From Selenomonas sp. AE3005 (GTDB lineage Bacteria > Bacillota > Negativicutes > Selenomonadales > Selenomonadaceae), in NCBI RefSeq assembly GCF_000686945.1, contig NZ_JMME01000016.1, positions 1 to 64,000 on the forward strand: DNA of 64,000 bases, written 5' to 3'. Below are positions 55,477-64,000 of this stretch, one piece after another (positions within the stretch are counted from its first letter, which is position 1; every line of letters starts with the position of its first letter). The notes under the pieces were generated by a model. The model did not search any database. It worked only from the letters and a program-made list of their open reading frames with translations, and was not told the origin of the DNA. The translations under genes and the position numbers were made by a program.

Positions 55477-55520
55477 AAAAATGACGGTAGAGGTACTCAT
55501 GCCTCTACCGTCATTTTTAT
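55477..55520. terminator. Bidirectional terminator between the DUF1847 gene and the phosphofructokinase gene
   Basis: atgacggtagagg (55481-55493) pairs with cctctaccgtcat (55502-55514), with AAAAA before and TTTTTATTTTT after. Confidence 0.93.
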
Positions 55521-55522
55521 TT

Positions 55523-56797
55523 TTACGCCTCAGCAGTTACATCTTTATCTGCCGGGAATAAATAGCTGTATCTTTCCTTGAATTCTGCCGGCGTCATGCG
55601 ATATGCATTAGCCAGGCCCGGGTCATCAAGGTCACCCTTTTCGAGGCGCATCATGAGGCCTCTGGCAATCTGATAATGTACGGAATCGATGTTGACCTTG
55701 CGCACCATCGTCTTGCCGGTAGCCGGGTCCTTGATATCCTCAAAGCGCATGGGCACTGCCTTGTTATCCTGAATGGAAATCAGGGCGCCGCTGTCGCCGG
55801 ACATCAGGAACTGTACGGCCGAATATCCCAGCTGGCGTGCATAGTCAATATCATAAGCGATAGGAGCCGTGCAACGGAGTTCATAGCCGATTTCCTTATC
55901 GATGATGCTGACTTTGATATCCAGCTTTTTAACTTCAGCCAGAACAGCCTGTTTGAGGATTTCACCAAAGTCCAGTTCACTGTAACGAATATGGCCATGT
56001 TCATCGGTGACCACCGTACCCAGTTTCTTGAAATCTTCCGGCGCAATCTTTTCAATTACACCTTCAGCAATTACAGCCACACCGTAATTCTTACCCGTAA
56101 GGTAACGTTTTACAATTGCGCCTGTGATGATATCTACCACCTGCTGCAGGGGAATCTTATCCTCCGGGAATTCCTCCGGAATAATGGTGAGAGCTGCGCC
56201 TGCACTTCTGCCCATGCCCAGAGCCAAATGGCCGGCCGTACGGCCCATAGCAATGGTGAAGTACCAGCGGTTGTTGGTAGTACGGGCATCTTCCATCAGG
56301 TTTTCTACTTCCTGCGTACCGAAAGCACGCGCCGTTTCAAAACCAAACGTCGGAATCCCCTCCGGCAATGGCAGGTCATTATCAATCGTTTTCGGCACAT
56401 GCACTACGTTGATAGTGCGTCCCATCTTGCGGGCATAATCGGAAACAGCAGCCGAGCTGTAAGCCGTATCATCACCGCCGATGGTTACGAGGTGCGTTAC
56501 ACCCAGTTCCGTTAAAGTTTCCACAACCGTGCGCAAATCAGATTCTTTTTTCGTCGGATTGAACCGGGACATCTTCAGAATGCAGCCGCCGGTCAGATGG
56601 ATACGGCTGATATTCTTCGGTTCCAAACGAACATAATTTTTTTCACCGCGGGCCAGTCGGGAAAAACCATCGTACATACCCAGTACGTCCCAGCCCTGAC
56701 GGGTTGCTTCATTGACGACACCGGAGATAACGCTGTTAATGCCGGGAGCCGGTCCCCCACCGCAAACCACGGCAATTACATTTTTGATACCAATCAT
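55523..56797 (-). CDS. PPi-dependent 6-phosphofructokinase-type enzyme
   Basis: 424 residues of the PfkA superfamily. The loop that reads GGDGS in ATP enzymes is GGDDT here (D110), and PGTIDND is replaced by PKTIDND (K136). These two substitutions are the established markers of pyrophosphate-dependent phosphofructokinase. CGGGPAPGIN, GFETARAFG and AMGRTAGHLALG are also present. It would interconvert fructose 6-phosphate and fructose 1,6-bisphosphate reversibly using PPi. Its ribosome site GGGGG lies inside a hairpin (56802-56856). Third gene after map and the DEAD-box helicase. Confidence 0.88.
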   Translation of the reverse strand: MIGIKNVIAVVCGGGPAPGINSVISGVVNEATRQGWDVLGMYDGFSRLARGEKNYVRLEPKNISRIHLTGGCILKMSRFNPTKKESDLRTVVETLTELGVTHLVTIGGDDTAYSSAAVSDYARKMGRTINVVHVPKTIDNDLPLPEGIPTFGFETARAFGTQEVENLMEDARTTNNRWYFTIAMGRTAGHLALGMGRSAGAALTIIPEEFPEDKIPLQQVVDIITGAIVKRYLTGKNYGVAVIAEGVIEKIAPEDFKKLGTVVTDEHGHIRYSELDFGEILKQAVLAEVKKLDIKVSIIDKEIGYELRCTAPIAYDIDYARQLGYSAVQFLMSGDSGALISIQDNKAVPMRFEDIKDPATGKTMVRKVNIDSVHYQIARGLMMRLEKGDLDDPGLANAYRMTPAEFKERYSYLFPADKDVTAEA

Positions 56798-56801
56798 AAG
56801 A

Positions 56802-56856
56802 AAATCCCCCTTTTTTTAGACTACAGTAATAAGATTTCGCCTAAAATGGGGGATTT
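56802..56856 (-). promoter_or_regulatory. Hairpin covering the phosphofructokinase ribosome binding site
   Basis: Minus-strand AAATCCCCCATTTTAG (56856-56841) pairs with CTAAAAAAAGGGGGATTT (56819-56802). The right arm contains the GGGGG ribosome site 8 bases before ATG 56797. Position after the helicase gene suggests translational control; a terminator is less likely because no T-tract follows. Confidence 0.6.
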
Positions 56857-56875
56857 CCTGCTTTATTGTGAAATT

Positions 56876-58189
56876 TTAATGTTTTCCCATATGCGAACGT
56901 TTCGTTGCATTGGATTTATTTCGCACTTTGGCCCGGCGGCTGCGGTCGTTGCGCCCTTTATGCGCAGCGCCCTTGCGGTTGGCATACTTGGATAAAGGTT
57001 TAGCCTTGGCTTTTTTCTCCTGCCGCTCTTTTTTTATCTCATCCATGATTTTGGCCTGCTTTTCCAGACGCTTATGATGACGCTCAGAATTTTCCTTGCG
57101 GATACGGCTCTTAATGCCGCTCTCTATCCGGCGCAGCAGGTCATACTGCCGGGCATTGACAAAGGTTATGGCCTTGCCGTTTTCGCCAGCTCGGCCTGTA
57201 CGGCCGATACGATGAATATAACTTTCCGTGTCGTGGGGGATATCGTAGTTAAACACATGGGTAACACCTTCGATATCGAGCCCCCTGGCTGCAATATCCG
57301 TAGCACAGAGAATCTGCAGCTCAGCCTTGCGGAAACGTTTCAGAACCAGGGCACGCTGTACCTGTGACAGGTCACCATGGAGTTCATCCACCAGATAACC
57401 TCTGGCCGCAAGGGCCATCGTCACCATGTGGGCACGTTGTTTGGTATGACAGAATACCATGGCCAGATACGGATTATCGCTGTTAATGCACTCACAGAGG
57501 CGGTCAATTTTGTTTTCCTCCGTGGTATCAATAATAATCTGTTCAATGGCGTCCAGCGTTATGTGCTCGCTCTTAATCTGAATATTTTCCGGTGCCTGCA
57601 TGTACTGAGCAGCCAAAGCCTTAACCCGCGGCGGCATCGTGGCCGAAAACAGCATAAACTGCCGGTCATTGGCCGCAGCCTTGAGCAGCACCTCTACGTC
57701 CTCGATAAAGCCCAGTTTCATCATTTCATCAGCTTCATCCAGAACCACTTTGTTGACATTATTTAAGCTTATGGTCTGACGGCGCAGATGGTCCAGCAGC
57801 CGCCCCGGTGTCCCGATGATGAGCTGCGGATGACGGCGCAGTTTCTGTTTCTGCCGTTCAATATCCTGACCGCCGTAAATAACCAGCGAGGAAATGCCGG
57901 CAGCCTCACCCACGACCGCCGCAACCTTGGCCACCTGAATGGCCAGTTCCCGGGTTGGCGTTACGATAAGTGCCTGCGCAACTTCCGCCTGCGGTTTGAT
58001 TTTTTCCAGGATGGGCAACAGGAAAGCCAGCGTCTTGCCGGTTCCGGTCTGGGCCTGCACAATGAGATCCCGGCCGGCCCGTGCCAGGGGAATAGCTTTT
58101 TCCTGAACCGGTGTAGCCTCGCGAATTCCCTGTTTCGCCAGCACCTCACAAATATTCTGGGAAATCCCCAGTTCTGCGAATCTTGTCAT
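56876..58189 (-). CDS. DEAD-box ATP-dependent RNA helicase
   Basis: 437 residues. Q motif (FAELGISQNICEVLAKQGIREATPVQEKAIP), AQTGTGKT, PTRELA, GTPGRLLDH, DEADEM, SATMPP and HRIGRTGRAG are all intact. The last 75 residues are very basic (RKENSERHHKRLEKQAKI ... KGRNDRSRRAKVRNKSN), typical of RNA-binding tails in CshA/RhlE-type helicases for ribosome assembly or mRNA turnover. ATG 58189 overlaps the map stop by one base. Confidence 0.93.
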   Translation of the reverse strand: MTRFAELGISQNICEVLAKQGIREATPVQEKAIPLARAGRDLIVQAQTGTGKTLAFLLPILEKIKPQAEVAQALIVTPTRELAIQVAKVAAVVGEAAGISSLVIYGGQDIERQKQKLRRHPQLIIGTPGRLLDHLRRQTISLNNVNKVVLDEADEMMKLGFIEDVEVLLKAAANDRQFMLFSATMPPRVKALAAQYMQAPENIQIKSEHITLDAIEQIIIDTTEENKIDRLCECINSDNPYLAMVFCHTKQRAHMVTMALAARGYLVDELHGDLSQVQRALVLKRFRKAELQILCATDIAARGLDIEGVTHVFNYDIPHDTESYIHRIGRTGRAGENGKAITFVNARQYDLLRRIESGIKSRIRKENSERHHKRLEKQAKIMDEIKKERQEKKAKAKPLSKYANRKGAAHKGRNDRSRRAKVRNKSNATKRSHMGKH

Positions 58190-59061
58190 TATGACGAGAG
58201 TACCTCCGTCCCTGTTTCCGTAATCAAAATGGTCTTTTCCCACTGCGCGGACAGTTTTTTATCCTTAGTGCGCACCGTCCAGTTGTCCTTGGCGTCTACT
58301 ACGACCTGCTTTTTACCCTGATTTATCATGGGTTCTACAGTGAGAACCATGCCGGGCACGAGCAGCATACCCGTACCGGGTTCGCCTTCATGCAGTACAA
58401 ACGGTTCTAAATGGAAATCCTTGCCGACTCCATGACCGCCTAAATCCGTAACTACGCTGTAGCCGTTGGCATGCGCATAATCACCGCAGGCAGCGCTGAT
58501 ATCGCCCAGAAAATGCCAGGGTTTGGCTGCCGCAATCCCCCGTTCCATGCATTCCTTGGTAACACGGACCAGACGTTCTGCCTCCGGGGATACTTCCCCT
58601 ACCATAAACATTCTGGAGGCGTCAGCATAGTAACCATTAAGCGTGGTCGTTATATCGACATTGACGATATCCCCTTCTTTAAGAATGGTCTTCGGCGAGG
58701 GAATACCGTGGCAGACAACCTCATTTATGGAAATGCAGCAGCTCTTGGGAAAGCCTTCATAATTGAGGCAGGACGGATACGCGCCATGCGACTCAATATA
58801 TTCCTGCACAGCCTTATCTATAGTCGCCGTGTCCACGCCCGGCTTAATAAGCGAGGCTGCCACATCCAGTGCACCATCGTTGATTACGCCGGCAGCCCGA
58901 ATCATGGCGATATCTTCCTTGTTGTTGATAATTTTACGGGGCGGACGTACCTGCCCTTTAAAAACATCAAACTTGATTTCCTTGATGCGTTCATCAAATT
59001 CAGCATGGCACTTCTTGTACTTCTTGCCGCTGCCACACCAACAAAGTTCATTTCTCTGCAT
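58189..59061 (-). CDS. map: Methionine aminopeptidase with N-terminal SEC-C zinc motif
   Basis: 290 residues. The first 20 form a SEC-C motif (ELCWCGSGKKYKKCHAEF), then the pita-bread peptidase. Metal ligands are visible in VDITTTLNGYYADASRM (two Asp), GHGVGKDFHLEPF (His), VLTVEPMINQ and TETGTEVLSS (Glu). Removes the initiator Met. ATG 59061 with AAAGGAG upstream; the frame continues upstream without support. Confidence 0.95.
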   Translation of the reverse strand: MQRNELCWCGSGKKYKKCHAEFDERIKEIKFDVFKGQVRPPRKIINNKEDIAMIRAAGVINDGALDVAASLIKPGVDTATIDKAVQEYIESHGAYPSCLNYEGFPKSCCISINEVVCHGIPSPKTILKEGDIVNVDITTTLNGYYADASRMFMVGEVSPEAERLVRVTKECMERGIAAAKPWHFLGDISAACGDYAHANGYSVVTDLGGHGVGKDFHLEPFVLHEGEPGTGMLLVPGMVLTVEPMINQGKKQVVVDAKDNWTVRTKDKKLSAQWEKTILITETGTEVLSS

Positions 59062-59230
59062 AAAATGCACAATCTCCTTTAAACTCTTCGCTATCATAAA
59101 GTTGCCAATCTATCCTACTAATAAAATACACAATACATTATTATAACCCCATTATCAGATTTTGACCATAGCCAAAATCTGCAAACTATTTTTTTGTGAA
59201 CAACTTCCTGTATTAACTTTTAGGACCAAT

Positions 59231-59259
59231 TTGACCTGTCAACTCATAATATGTTATAC
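59231..59259 (+). promoter_or_regulatory. Promoter of the NlpC/P60 gene
   Basis: TTGACC (59231-59236), 17 bases, TTATAC (59254-59259), about 43 bases before the start codon. Confidence 0.75.
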
Positions 59260-59301
59260 TAATCAAGGTTTTGTGTATACAAGTTAAAGGAGGTTTTTTG
59301 C

Positions 59302-59976
59302 TTGCGTTTGGCAAAACATGGCTGCCTGCTGGCGGCAGCAGCTATTTTTTTCAGTTCAGTTTCCTTTGCCGAGGCAGCCAGCTTTCATCTCGGTGATACA
59401 GGCTCTGAAGTCGTAGAGATTCAGCAAGCCCTGGCTAGCCGCGGTTATGATGTTACCGTGGATGGTGATTACGGCCCTGCTACCAAGGCAGCTGTAGCTG
59501 AATTCCAAAATGACAATCATCTGAATGTTGACGGCGTTGTCGGCAGCGCATCTTATCAGGCCCTGCTCCACCGCGCCATGCCTGTAGGTGCCCATAAATC
59601 TTATTTGGCCGGTCAAAGCGGCATTGTAAATCTGGCCCAGCAGTTCCTGGGTGTGCCCTATGTTTGGGGAGGTTCCTCGCCCAACGGTTTTGACTGCTCC
59701 GGTTTCGTGCAGTATGTATATGCCCAGCAGGGTATCAGCCTGCCGCGCACAGCCGATATTCAGGCCACAGCCGGTTACCCGGTAGATAAAGAGGACCTGC
59801 AGCCCGGCGACCTGGTATTTTTCGCCGGTGACTACGTGAACATTTCCCACGTGGGCATTTATGTAGGTGACGGCAAAATGATTCATGCCTCTTCCAGTTA
59901 CGGTATTGCCTATGATTCCTTATCCCGTGACTACCGCGTGGCCCACTACGCTGGTGCCTGCCGCGTAATCAACTAA
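59302..59976 (+). CDS. Secreted NlpC/P60 cell-wall hydrolase with peptidoglycan-binding domain
   Basis: 224 residues. Signal peptide (GCLLAAAAIFFSSVSFAEAA), PG_binding_1 domain at about 30-90 (HLGDTGSEVVEIQQALASRG), then NlpC/P60 with catalytic Cys in NGFDCSGFVQYVY, His in NISHVGIYVGDG and the third residue in MIHASS. Cleaves peptidoglycan peptides. TTG 59302 is chosen because AAAGGAGG lies 8 bases upstream. Monocistronic. Confidence 0.94.
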   Translation: MRLAKHGCLLAAAAIFFSSVSFAEAASFHLGDTGSEVVEIQQALASRGYDVTVDGDYGPATKAAVAEFQNDNHLNVDGVVGSASYQALLHRAMPVGAHKSYLAGQSGIVNLAQQFLGVPYVWGGSSPNGFDCSGFVQYVYAQQGISLPRTADIQATAGYPVDKEDLQPGDLVFFAGDYVNISHVGIYVGDGKMIHASSSYGIAYDSLSRDYRVAHYAGACRVIN

Positions 59977-60004
59977 GTTAAATAATTTATCGCAGTTAAT
60001 GCAG

Positions 60005-60050
60005 AGCCCCCATAAGTTGGATTTATTGTAGCTTATGGGAGCTTTTTTTA
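60005..60050 (+). terminator. Terminator of the NlpC/P60 gene
   Basis: agcccccataag (60005-60016) pairs with cttatgggagct (60032-60043) with one mismatch, then seven T. The left arm matches the IS end at 249-259. Confidence 0.88.
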
Positions 60051-60485
60051 TTGCAGTTTGACGGTTAGTGCGTGCTTACTTTTATTTGTTACAGCTCAGT
60101 CGGGTGGAAGTGGTAATACTTTTCGCCCTGAGCAACATCCGTGTAAAATGAATATTTCGCAGTGACAGGTAACAGGTACATCGATGTTCTTGTAACGGGA
60201 GCAACGAGTTCTTGGCAATTGAAATGTCCGTTGCCGGGGCGAACGGGGGAGTGATTTTTATGCGGGGAGCGACCGCCTGAGCGCAGCGAAGGCCGGCACA
60301 CTGTAGTACACAGCTAAGCAAACACGCTGAAAGGAGCGCCGTTGGCCTGCCCGGCGCAGGTAACTGGACAATTATATTTTCCGAGGTGTGTCGTTTAGCG
60401 GAGGCAGAAAAATTACTCCCCCGTGAACCCCATGCACGCATGAACTGGATACTTTTAAGAACTCGTTGCCTGTCAAACAGCAATT
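60050..60485. repeat. Intergenic repeat, copy 3 (inverted and shortened)
   Basis: The reverse complement of the copies at 30786 and 39011, about 436 bases. It has the same ends (ATTGCAGTTTGACGGT on the left; TGTCAAACAGCAATT on the right). It lacks about 170 internal bases, the segment bracketed by the internal inverted repeat in the full copies. It lies between the terminators of the NlpC/P60 gene and aspS, and with them fills the 59977-60571 gap. Confidence 0.85.
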
Positions 60486-60489
60486 CAAC

Positions 60490-60527
60490 AAAAAAGTCCG
60501 CTGACAATTTCGTCAGCGGACTTTTTC
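60490..60527. terminator. aspS terminator
   Basis: aagtccgctgac (60494-60505) pairs with gtcagcggactt (60512-60523); A and T tracts on both sides. Confidence 0.9.
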
Positions 60528-60571
60528 TGCTGTCAGGAAGATATCCCCCTAAACAGAGCTTTATAGTTCAC

Positions 60572-62383
60572 TTAAGCATTTTCTTCCTGCTTAGTTTCTT
60601 TTTTCTTTACGGCCGTGCGGATGGACAGCTCGCGGAGCTGCTTATCATCAACTTCAGACGGAGCGTTGGACATTACGTCACGGGCACTCTGCGTCTTCGG
60701 GAAGGCGATGACGTCACGGATGGACGCACGCTTAGCCATAATCATAACCAGACGGTCAAGGCCGAAAGCGAGGCCGCCATGAGGAGGCGTACCATACTGG
60801 AAGGCATCCATCATGAAACCGAACTTCGCATGTGCCTCTTCCTGCGTGAGGCCCAGGGATTCGAATACCTTTTCCTGCAGTTCTGCATTGTAGATACGCA
60901 GGGAGCCGCCGCCGATTTCTACACCGTTCAGTACCATGTCGTAAGCGTTAGCCTTTACGCGGCCCGGATCAGTGGCGAGGAATTCGATATCTTCGTCACG
61001 CGGAGCCGTGAACGGATGATGCATAGCTTTCCAGCGTTTTTCTTCGTCGCTCCATTCGTACATCGGGAAGTCAACAACCCAGAGGAAACGGAGTTTATCC
61101 GGGTCAATGAGATTGCGTTCCTTGCCCATTTCGAGACGGAGCTGGCCGAGAGCCGTGTCAACAACGAGGCGCTTGTCAGCCACAACGAGCAGCAGGTCGC
61201 CGGTCTTGGAGCCGGTTGCCTCAGCAATCTTGGCAAAGGTTTCATCGCTGTAGAACTTCTTGAAGGGGCTCTTAACGCCTTCTTCGCTGTACTGAATCCA
61301 GGCCAGGCCCTTGGCACCATAAATCTGTACAAACTTAACGAGTTCATCCAGACGGCGGCGCGGAATATCAGCATAGCCGTCCACCTTAATGCACTTAACC
61401 ATGCCGCCGTTTTCAATAACGGCATTGAACACCTTGAAGTCAGAGCCTTTAACGTACTCGGAAATGTCCATGAGCGGCATATCAAAGCGCAGGTCCGGCT
61501 TATCAGAACCGTATTTATCCATAGCCGTATCCCAATCCATGCGTTCAAACGGCGTTTCCACCTTGGCGCCGATGGATTTTTCAAAGAGTTCCTTAACCAT
61601 TTCTTCCATAATGGTCAAAATTTCTTCCTGGCTCTTGAAGGACATTTCGATATCGAGCTGGGTGAATTCCGGCTGACGGTCAGCACGCAGGTCTTCATCA
61701 CGGAAACAGCGGACAATCTGGAAGTACTTTTCAAAACCGGCAACCTGCAGAATCTGCTTGAAAATCTGCGGAGACTGCGGCAGAGCATAGAACTCGCCCG
61801 GGTTTACACGGCTCGGCACGAGGAAGTCGCGTGCACCTTCCGGCGTGCTCTTGCAGAGCATCGGCGTTTCGATTTCGAGGAAACCGTTGCGGTCAAAGTA
61901 ATCGCGCATAATCTTCGTCACACGGTGACGCAGAATGATGTTCTTCTGCATTTCCGGACGGCGCAGGTCGAGATAGCGATACTTCAGGCGCAGCATTTCA
62001 TCTACGTCAATACCATCCTGAATGTAGAACGGCGGCGTCTTAGCCTTGTTCAGAATACGCAGTTCGGTGCAAACCACTTCGATTTCACCGGTTTCGATGT
62101 TGCTGTTTACCGTTTCTTCGCTACGGGCGCGTACGGTACCGCGAACGGCGATACAGAACTCGTTGCGCAGGGATTCTGCCTTGTGGAACGTGCCGCCTTC
62201 CATGCTGGCTTCATCAAAGACAACCTGCACGAAACCGGAACGGTCACGCATATCCACGAAAATCAATCCACCATGGTCACGACGGCGTGCTACCCAGCCG
62301 CACAGCACTACATCAGTGCCTACATTTTCCTTGCGAAGCTCGCCACAATGATGGTCGCGCTTCATGCCTTGCAATGTTTCCAT
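60572..62383 (-). CDS. aspS: Aspartyl-tRNA synthetase AspS
   Basis: 603 residues, class II. N-terminal OB anticodon domain, motif 2 (FRDEDLRADRQPEFTQLDIE), an inserted GAD domain, and motif 3 (GGLAFGLDRLVMIMA). FLEIETPMLCKSTPEGARDF and QSPQIFKQ are the aspartyl-adenylate site. The ATG overlaps the hisS stop by one base (TAATG). Confidence 0.97.
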   Translation of the reverse strand: METLQGMKRDHHCGELRKENVGTDVVLCGWVARRRDHGGLIFVDMRDRSGFVQVVFDEASMEGGTFHKAESLRNEFCIAVRGTVRARSEETVNSNIETGEIEVVCTELRILNKAKTPPFYIQDGIDVDEMLRLKYRYLDLRRPEMQKNIILRHRVTKIMRDYFDRNGFLEIETPMLCKSTPEGARDFLVPSRVNPGEFYALPQSPQIFKQILQVAGFEKYFQIVRCFRDEDLRADRQPEFTQLDIEMSFKSQEEILTIMEEMVKELFEKSIGAKVETPFERMDWDTAMDKYGSDKPDLRFDMPLMDISEYVKGSDFKVFNAVIENGGMVKCIKVDGYADIPRRRLDELVKFVQIYGAKGLAWIQYSEEGVKSPFKKFYSDETFAKIAEATGSKTGDLLLVVADKRLVVDTALGQLRLEMGKERNLIDPDKLRFLWVVDFPMYEWSDEEKRWKAMHHPFTAPRDEDIEFLATDPGRVKANAYDMVLNGVEIGGGSLRIYNAELQEKVFESLGLTQEEAHAKFGFMMDAFQYGTPPHGGLAFGLDRLVMIMAKRASIRDVIAFPKTQSARDVMSNAPSEVDDKQLRELSIRTAVKKKETKQEENA

Positions 62384-63648
62384 TAACCTTTCACCTCAGA
62401 AATTAGCTTATCAACAATATTATCAAAAGAAACTTTCTCCTGCTCGCTCTTAGCCATATCCTTGAGCTGTACGCAAGCTTCTTTGACTTCATCTTCACCG
62501 ATGATTAAGGCAAAACGGGCGTTGGCCTTGTTTGCCTGTTTCATCTGGGCCTTCATGCTCCGGCCTGCATAGTCCATACCGGCTTTGAGTCCGGCCTGAC
62601 GCAGCTGCGTCAGCAGCTTAAAGGCTGCGCCCTGGGCCTCTTCGCCCAAAGCCACCACAAAAGCGTCAGTCTGCGTGTCCATTTCCGGCAGGAGATTCTG
62701 TTTCTCCAAGGCCAGAAGTACACGTTCCAAGCCCGTGGCAAAACCTACGGCCGGTGTCGGATTGCCGCCGATTTCCTCAATGAGTCCATCATAGCGGCCG
62801 CCGCCTGCTACGGCACTTTGCGCACCGAGGGGCGGATATTTAATCTCGAACGCCGTCTTGGTGTAATAATCCAAGCCGCGCACGAGACGGGCATCAAGTT
62901 CAAATTCCACGCCAGCTTCTGACAGGAAATGCTGTACCTTATGGAAGTGTTCCTGACATTCCTCACAAAGGCAGTCCGTAATCTTCGGGGCGTCAGCCAT
63001 ATAAGGCTTGTCGGCATCGGCCTTGCAGTCGAGGATACGCAGCGGACTGCGCTCAAAGCGGTCTTTGCAGTCATCGCACAAATCTTCGAGCTTATCACGG
63101 AAGAAATCCTGCAATACCTTGCGGTATACCGGACGGCATTTCGGACAGCCCACGGAATTCAAGGACAGCTTGAGGTCTTTGAGTCCCAGACCGCCCAGGA
63201 GGTCCATAGCCAGCATTATGATTTCGGCGTCTACTGCCGGATTGGACTCGCCCAGAGCCTCAACACCGAACTGATGGAATTCGCGCATACGGCCGGCCTG
63301 CGGACGGTCATAACGGAACATGGAGCCGATGTAGAAGAGCTTGGTCAGACTGCTGTCGCCATAGAGCTTGTTCTGCAAATAGGCACGCACAGCCGACGCC
63401 GTGTTCTCCGGACGCAGGGTAATGCTGCGGTCACCGCGGTCGGTGAAGGTATACATTTCCTTGTCCACCACATCCGTTCCCTCGCCGATACCGCGATGGA
63501 ACAGTTCCGTATGCTCAAACATCGGCGTGCGGATTTCCTTGTAGCCATAACGGGCACACAGGTCACGGATTTTTTCTTCCACATAGGTCCATTGTCCGAC
63601 GGTATCGGGCAATATGTCCTTTGTCCCTCTTGGGGCATTGGTTAACAT
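62383..63648 (-). CDS. hisS: Histidyl-tRNA synthetase HisS
   Basis: 421 residues. Class II motif 2 (FRYDRPQAGRMREFHQFGVE), histidine-specific RGLDYYTKTAFE and AVAGGGRYDGLIEEIGG, C-terminal anticodon domain. hemZ-hisS-aspS is a common Firmicute order; spacing to hemZ is 14 bases. Confidence 0.97.
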   Translation of the reverse strand: MLTNAPRGTKDILPDTVGQWTYVEEKIRDLCARYGYKEIRTPMFEHTELFHRGIGEGTDVVDKEMYTFTDRGDRSITLRPENTASAVRAYLQNKLYGDSSLTKLFYIGSMFRYDRPQAGRMREFHQFGVEALGESNPAVDAEIIMLAMDLLGGLGLKDLKLSLNSVGCPKCRPVYRKVLQDFFRDKLEDLCDDCKDRFERSPLRILDCKADADKPYMADAPKITDCLCEECQEHFHKVQHFLSEAGVEFELDARLVRGLDYYTKTAFEIKYPPLGAQSAVAGGGRYDGLIEEIGGNPTPAVGFATGLERVLLALEKQNLLPEMDTQTDAFVVALGEEAQGAAFKLLTQLRQAGLKAGMDYAGRSMKAQMKQANKANARFALIIGEDEVKEACVQLKDMAKSEQEKVSFDNIVDKLISEVKG

Positions 63649-63662
63649 TCGTCTTACTCCCC

Positions 63663-64000
63663 CTAATTTGCGCAGGCCTCATCAAGCAGAGCCCGCCGTT
63701 TTTCGATGTAAATATCAATATCACGCAGGTAAGTCACTAAATCCTTGGCATTGAAGGAGGACTTCATGCGCTTATTCTTAAAGTCAACCACCTTGCTGGT
63801 GGCGGCCCCGCCAATGCCTATAATGGTCTGATGTTCTTCCATTATCTGGATATTATACATACCCTCGGCACCTTTATGGGCGCAGCCGATATTTTCCAAA
63901 TCACCGGCCATATAGCCTTGACGATATAGATAATAAGGCTCATAACCGTATTTACTCATATAACCCATAGCAACTTCCGCCATTTGACGGGTAACTTCTG
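63663..64000 (-). CDS. hemZ: Oxygen-independent coproporphyrinogen III oxidase-like HemZ, C-terminal part
   Basis: The last 112 residues of a radical SAM protein cut by the right window edge. The frame is open to 64000. YGYEPYYLYRQGYMAGDLEN and the GIGGAATSKVV segment match the HemZ C-terminus. The radical SAM cysteines lie outside the window. Haem pathway role is from the family. Confidence 0.85.
   Translation of the reverse strand, partial: EVTRQMAEVAMGYMSKYGYEPYYLYRQGYMAGDLENIGCAHKGAEGMYNIQIMEEHQTIIGIGGAATSKVVDFKNKRMKSSFNAKDLVTYLRDIDIYIEKRRALLDEACAN

Noticed and set aside
60386-62386. A 666-codon plus-strand open frame opposite aspS
   Set aside because: It is antisense to aspS and begins inside the intergenic repeat; no domain content.

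Overview
The window reads as a chromosomal segment of a diderm Firmicute, most likely a Selenomonadaceae member of the Negativicutes (Selenomonas-like). This is inferred from mixed traits. Firmicute traits are a Trp T-box leader, an ECF-type thiamine transporter ThiT, the hemZ-hisS-aspS order and comEA-comEC. Outer-membrane traits are PgaA and a second large beta-barrel protein. No rRNA or species-specific marker is present, so the genus is a judgement.

Layout. 1-294: end of an IS3/IS150-like element. 335-2025: a flavodoxin-like gene and a secreted GH114-type glycosidase. 2094-7599: pgaABCD operon (poly-N-acetylglucosamine). 7914-18480: a Pel-type polysaccharide operon (pelD, pelE, PelA-type deacetylase, pelF, pelG), ending in an unrecognised coiled-coil plus beta-barrel gene and thiT, placed 18 bases behind holA. 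19738-28928: gdhA, a UvrD-like helicase with an embedded exonuclease, two exported proteins of unknown function, comEC and comEA. 29035-38956: serA, the trpEGDCBA operon under a Trp T-box, and serC. 39617-42046: an AMMECR1/LigB-type fusion and an Mrp/NBP35 ATPase. 42124-54033: rpoC, rpoB, rplL, rplJ, rplA, rplK, nusG, secE, rpmG and four tRNA genes, all on the minus strand. 54224-55470: a compact structured element, then two metal-related genes. 55523-59976: PPi-type phosphofructokinase, DEAD-box helicase, methionine aminopeptidase and an NlpC/P60 hydrolase. 60572-64000: aspS, hisS and the 3' part of hemZ.

How the genes work together. The left third is an exopolysaccharide island. PelD (with a c-di-GMP I-site), PelE, PelF and PelG should form the inner-membrane synthase, and a DUF2194-type protein carries the deacetylase function. 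The usual PelB/PelC outer-membrane exit is absent. A gene overlapping pelG encodes a coiled-coil/beta-barrel protein that could be the exit channel. This is the best candidate for an undescribed system. The GH114 gene at 1030 looks like the detached hydrolase half of PelA. The middle is amino-acid biosynthesis: SerA and SerC supply the serine used by TrpB, but no trpF is present.

Non-coding structure is prominent. Two 608-base copies and one shortened inverted copy of a repeat with terminal inverted repeats fill intergenic spaces beside serA, serC and aspS. Two long hairpins share a loop motif. An approximately 180-base element with inverted ends lies upstream of a NifX/NafY-like gene. A hairpin appears to mask the ribosome binding site of the phosphofructokinase gene.
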